This document shows positions 61,300 through 64,000 of a stretch of 64,000 nucleotides of DNA, piece after piece. The notes under the pieces are model-generated. The model was not told where the DNA came from. It ran no database searches and saw only the letters and a program-made list of their open reading frames with translations. A program made the translations under genes and the position numbers. The DNA lies in NCBI GenBank assembly GCA_035772735.1, contig JASDFA010000002.1, forward strand, positions 9,424,001-9,488,000, given 5' to 3'. Numbering within the stretch: the first letter of the stretch is position 1; each line of letters opens with the position of its first letter. This stretch comes from Datura wrightii (Eukaryota; Streptophyta; Magnoliopsida; Solanales; Solanaceae).

Positions 61300-62530
61300 A
61301 TGTCGTGGCACAACGCAAGTCTCCTGGTTACTCAGATTTTACCCAGAGCCTAGAGATCCACCAACTTTATTTCTTCGCTTTTCCCCAGATATGCTTTCAC
61401 CCATTGACCATTGATTTTAAATCGCTTTCCTTCATGGTTTTCCAGTTCAATTTCCCCATGGGAGAATACTTGAACCAGTCAAAAAGGACCCAACCATTTG
61501 GAGTTAAACTTGCCAGGAAACAAGCGAAGCCTAGAATTGAATAGTAACACCATATCACCAGGGCTGAACACTCTCTTCTCAATCTTCCGGTCATGCTGAA
61601 TTTTCACCCTTAGTTTATAAATTTCAGAACTCTCATAGGCTTTCAAACGAAATTCATCTAGCTTATTCAACTAATCAAGCCTCAAGTTCGCAGCTTCACT
61701 CTAGTCCAAATTCAGCTTCTTGAGTGCCCACATAGATTTGTGCTCAAGTTCAACCGGAAGATGACACACTTTCCCATATACAAGCTGATATGGAGACATA
61801 CCTATAGGATCTTTAATGCGGTCTGATAAGCCCATAAAGCATCATCTAGCTTCCTAGCCCAATCTGTCCGGTTAACATTCACAGTCTTTACCAAGATGGT
61901 CTTTATCTCCTAGTTGGAGACTTCAACTTGCCCACTAGACTACGGATGATAAGGTGTTGCCACCCTGTGTTTTACCCCATATTTTTCCAATAAAGTACAA
62001 AACAACCGGTTATAGAAGTGGGAACCCCCATCACTAATGATGGCTCTGGGAGTCCCAAATCTAGCAAATATATTATGCTTCAAGAATGTTGTGACACTCT
62101 TCCCTTCACTATTTGGAAGAGCAATTGCTTCCACCCATTTCAAAACATAGTCCACAGCAACCAGTATGTACTTCATCCCGTTTGAGCTCACAAATGGGCC
62201 CATGAAATCAATGCCCCACACATCAAATAGTTCAATGACAAGGATGGGAGTAGGGGAAGCTCATGCTCCGTGATATGCCTCCTTGCCTTTGGTATGCATC
62301 ACAAGCCTTTGCAAAATCATGCGCATCCTGGTGAATGGTTGTCCAATAGTACCCACATTGCAGAATTTTATGGGTTGTGCGAATCCCGCTGTGGTGACCC
62401 CCAACAGGGGATGAGTGGCAGGCCTCCAGTATGCTCAACATCTCCACCTCGGGCACACATCTTCGAGTAACCCCATCATTACATATGCTTAATAAGTAAG
62501 GCTCATCCAAAAAAAACTTCTGCACATCAG
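61300..62530 (-). pseudogene. Athila-like integrase (element C)
   Basis: The N-terminal zinc-binding part is in 62525-62232 (HSSPVGGHHSGIRTTHKIL then CDAYQR); the HHCC motif has lost its last Cys to Tyr. The catalytic core in 62221-61940 has GIDFMGPF with the first Asp and AIISDGGSHFYNRLF with the second. The Glu region falls after a frame break near 61930. The C-terminal part is at 61670-61397 (RLKAYESSEIYKLRVKIQHD, WLGPF). Integrase joins element DNA into the chromosome. A TTGGGAGGCAACCC motif common downstream of integrase in these elements is at 61190. Confidence 0.78.
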
Positions 62531-62543
62531 GTATAAACTTCTT

Positions 62544-63541
62544 CTACTGGTGAAAAGATAAGTTGTCCAGTACAACATCACTCACCAGATAATTTGCAAA
62601 TTCTGCAAACCATGTGATGAGATCCTGTGAGGTAGCTAAAACCTGATTGTCGGGGAATGCGTCATCTATGTCAAGCTCATCGGGAAATGCTGCATCTGGT
62701 TCCAATCTTGATAAGTGATCTGCCACCTGGTTTTCGGTCCCTTTCCGGACCTTTAGCTGGAACTCAAACTCTTGCAGCAGCAGAACCCATCGAATCAACA
62801 GTGGCTTGGCATCTTTTTTTGCCATCAAATATCTCAAATATGCATGGTCTGCATGAACTATCACTTAGTTCCAAGCAAGTACGCTTAAAACTTCTAGAAT
62901 GTAGAAACTACAGCCAACAACTCCTGTTCTGTCACGGTGTAATTTTTCTGAGCTGCATTAAGAGCCTTGCTAGAATAATAAATAGGATGGAAAATCTTTT
63001 CACGCCTCTGACCAAACATAGCTCCCAAGGCCACTTCTCTAGCATCACACATAACCTCCAACAGTAAAGGCCAGTCAGGTGCCACTATAATCGGGGCAGT
63101 GGTCAATCTCTGTTTCAGGCATTCAAATGCCTTCAAACATGCCTCATCCAAAACAAACTTCACGTCTTTCTCAAGAAATTTATACAAAGGATGTGCAATC
63201 TTTGAGAAGTCCTTGATGAATCTCTTATAAAACCCTGCATGACCCAAAAAGCTTCGAACACCTTCCACAAAAATTGAAGGTGGTACACTAGCAATTACTT
63301 CGATCTTGGTTCGGTCCACCTCAATACCTTTACCAGAAATCTTATGGCCTAGCACTATACCTTCTTTGACCATGAAATTAAACTTTTCCCAGTTAAGCAC
63401 CAAGTTGGTCTCTTCACATCGTTGCAGCACCTTGCTCAAATGAGCCAAACAATCTTCGAATGAATCACCCACCACTAAAAAGTCATCCTTAAAGACTTCA
63501 ATATTGTCCTGCACCATGTCAGAAAATATGTACATCATGCA
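62544..63541 (-). pseudogene. Athila-like reverse transcriptase (partial) and RNase H (element C)
   Basis: The RT 3' part reads YIFSDMVQDNIEVF with the catalytic pair kept as KDDF (63541 downward), then FLGHAGFYKRFIKDFSKIA. RNase H has MCDAREVALGAMFG and NYTVTEQELLAVVSTF, followed after a stop by 62864-62544 with VHADHAYLRYLM and NQVADHLSRLEPDA. The RT fingers and palm start are absent: sequence above 63541 is LTR of another element. The ORF track into 63565 crosses that junction and is chimeric. Confidence 0.8.
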
Positions 63542-63759
63542 CGACTCCAGGAATGAGTCGTGCATTGGGACAACGACTCGTGATCTGGATAGCAGCCTGC
63601 ATTTTTATCCATTATTGCCTTGCTTTGCCCATTTCCCGTTCCGAACCTGTTTTCCTGCAATACTTAACACAAACACACTATATCTATAAAAACATACCTG
63701 GAATGTGCATATTTTCTTGGTTTTAAGCGTCGAAAGTGCCGTAAAATCATGGCACATCA
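63538..63759 (-). repeat. 3' LTR end of another Athila-like element (element D)
   Basis: 222 bp closely matching the last 220 bp of the element C LTR (55885-56106), ending GGCACATCA at 63759. Truncated on the left at the RT junction, with TGCA shared by both sides. Confidence 0.75.
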
Positions 63760-64000
63760 CCTCTTCGCGTAGCTAGCAACATGTTTTCATTCATTTTTTA
63801 ACACGAGGGCCACCCGCCCCACACTCATCCTTTTTCATACTCCTTAGCTTCCTTTTCTAAGGGTACTTAGGCTTCCTCTCAATCTGTACTTAATTCACCA
63901 AAAACAACAACAAAAAGTGAAAATATTCAAAATAAAATAAAAGAAAAATAAAATTGTACTCGTGTTACCCCTGGGTTGCCTCCCAAGCAACGCCTAAGTT
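63760..64000 (-). mobile_element. internal sequence of element D
   Basis: Right of the LTR end, and running off the window. It contains GGTTGCCTCCCAAGCAACGCC (reported here only by its first 20 bases, GGTTGCCTCCCAAGCAACGC; 63973-63993), the motif found downstream of integrase in element C (61187). This places it in the 3' internal region of a further minus-strand element. Confidence 0.5.

Larger units (their letters stand above)
54498..63541 (-). mobile_element. Athila-like element with pol and env-position ORF (element C)
   Basis: Minus-strand element with 3' LTR 54498-56106, an env-position ORF (58058-59874), an internal promoter-like region, integrase, RNase H and partial RT up to 63541. 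The rest of RT, plus protease, gag and 5' LTR, is missing because another element's LTR end abuts at 63541. The element is inserted into the internal region of element E; left flank CCTCG. All ORFs have stops. Confidence 0.75.

Noticed and set aside
62894..63565. Reverse transcriptase start at 63565
   Set aside because: The upstream residues come from the LTR of another element; the RT homology begins only at about 63541.

Overview
This is plant nuclear DNA: AT-rich, with spliced genes using GT-AG introns, surrounded by nested LTR retrotransposons. The repeat families (Tekay/Del-like chromoviruses with iMet primer sites, Athila-like elements with a tRNA-Asp primer site, and a tRNA-derived SINE of the type I associate with Solanaceae) suggest a solanaceous genome. 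The species cannot be fixed from sequence alone.

Layout. (1) 1-21314 is a nest of retrotransposons, all on the minus strand. The 5' end of a Copia element (LTR 21023-21314) was broken by a gypsy element (LTR 18911-20865, gag to RT fragment 16868-18696). That element was broken by an Athila-like element (LTR 4663-5811 plus 16542-16867, gag-protease 2497-4452, env-position ORF about 47-1132). The Athila LTR was then hit by a chromovirus (5812-16541), whose 5' LTR took a solo LTR (13053-14467). (2) 21853-31633 is a second, full-length copy of that chromovirus family with a perfect ATAAG target duplication and a 216-bp organelle-like insertion in one LTR. (3) 31634-36530 is AT-rich spacer with a fold-back, simple-repeat-filled element (about 34180-35330) and a SINE (about 36020-36185). 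(4) 36530-47164 is the gene island: a STRUBBELIG-receptor family kinase gene (plus strand, 16 exons) tail-to-tail with a CDK5RAP3/C53 gene (minus strand, 10 exons). (5) 47165-51242 is spacer with a TIR element (48983-49856) and a SIRE-like Copia LTR fragment. (6) 51243-64000 is a second Athila-like cluster: an LTR, a nearly complete element inserted beside it with pol and a spliced-looking env-position ORF, and a junction to a third element at the right edge.

The two cellular genes are intact as read. SRF is a plasma-membrane LRR receptor with a degenerate kinase domain. C53 is the UFMylation / ER-phagy receptor and shows repeated shuffled ATG8-binding motifs. From memory, the same two genes are adjacent in Arabidopsis (At5g06820, At5g06830). 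All retroelement ORFs contain stops or frameshifts.

The most unusual pattern: two independent Athila-like elements carry, between the gag/pol part and an env-position ORF, a TATA-type promoter, a short leader exon and an intron. The sequence just upstream of that promoter resembles the elements' own LTR U3. In every LTR here a CG-rich, palindrome-rich module lies close upstream of the TATA box.
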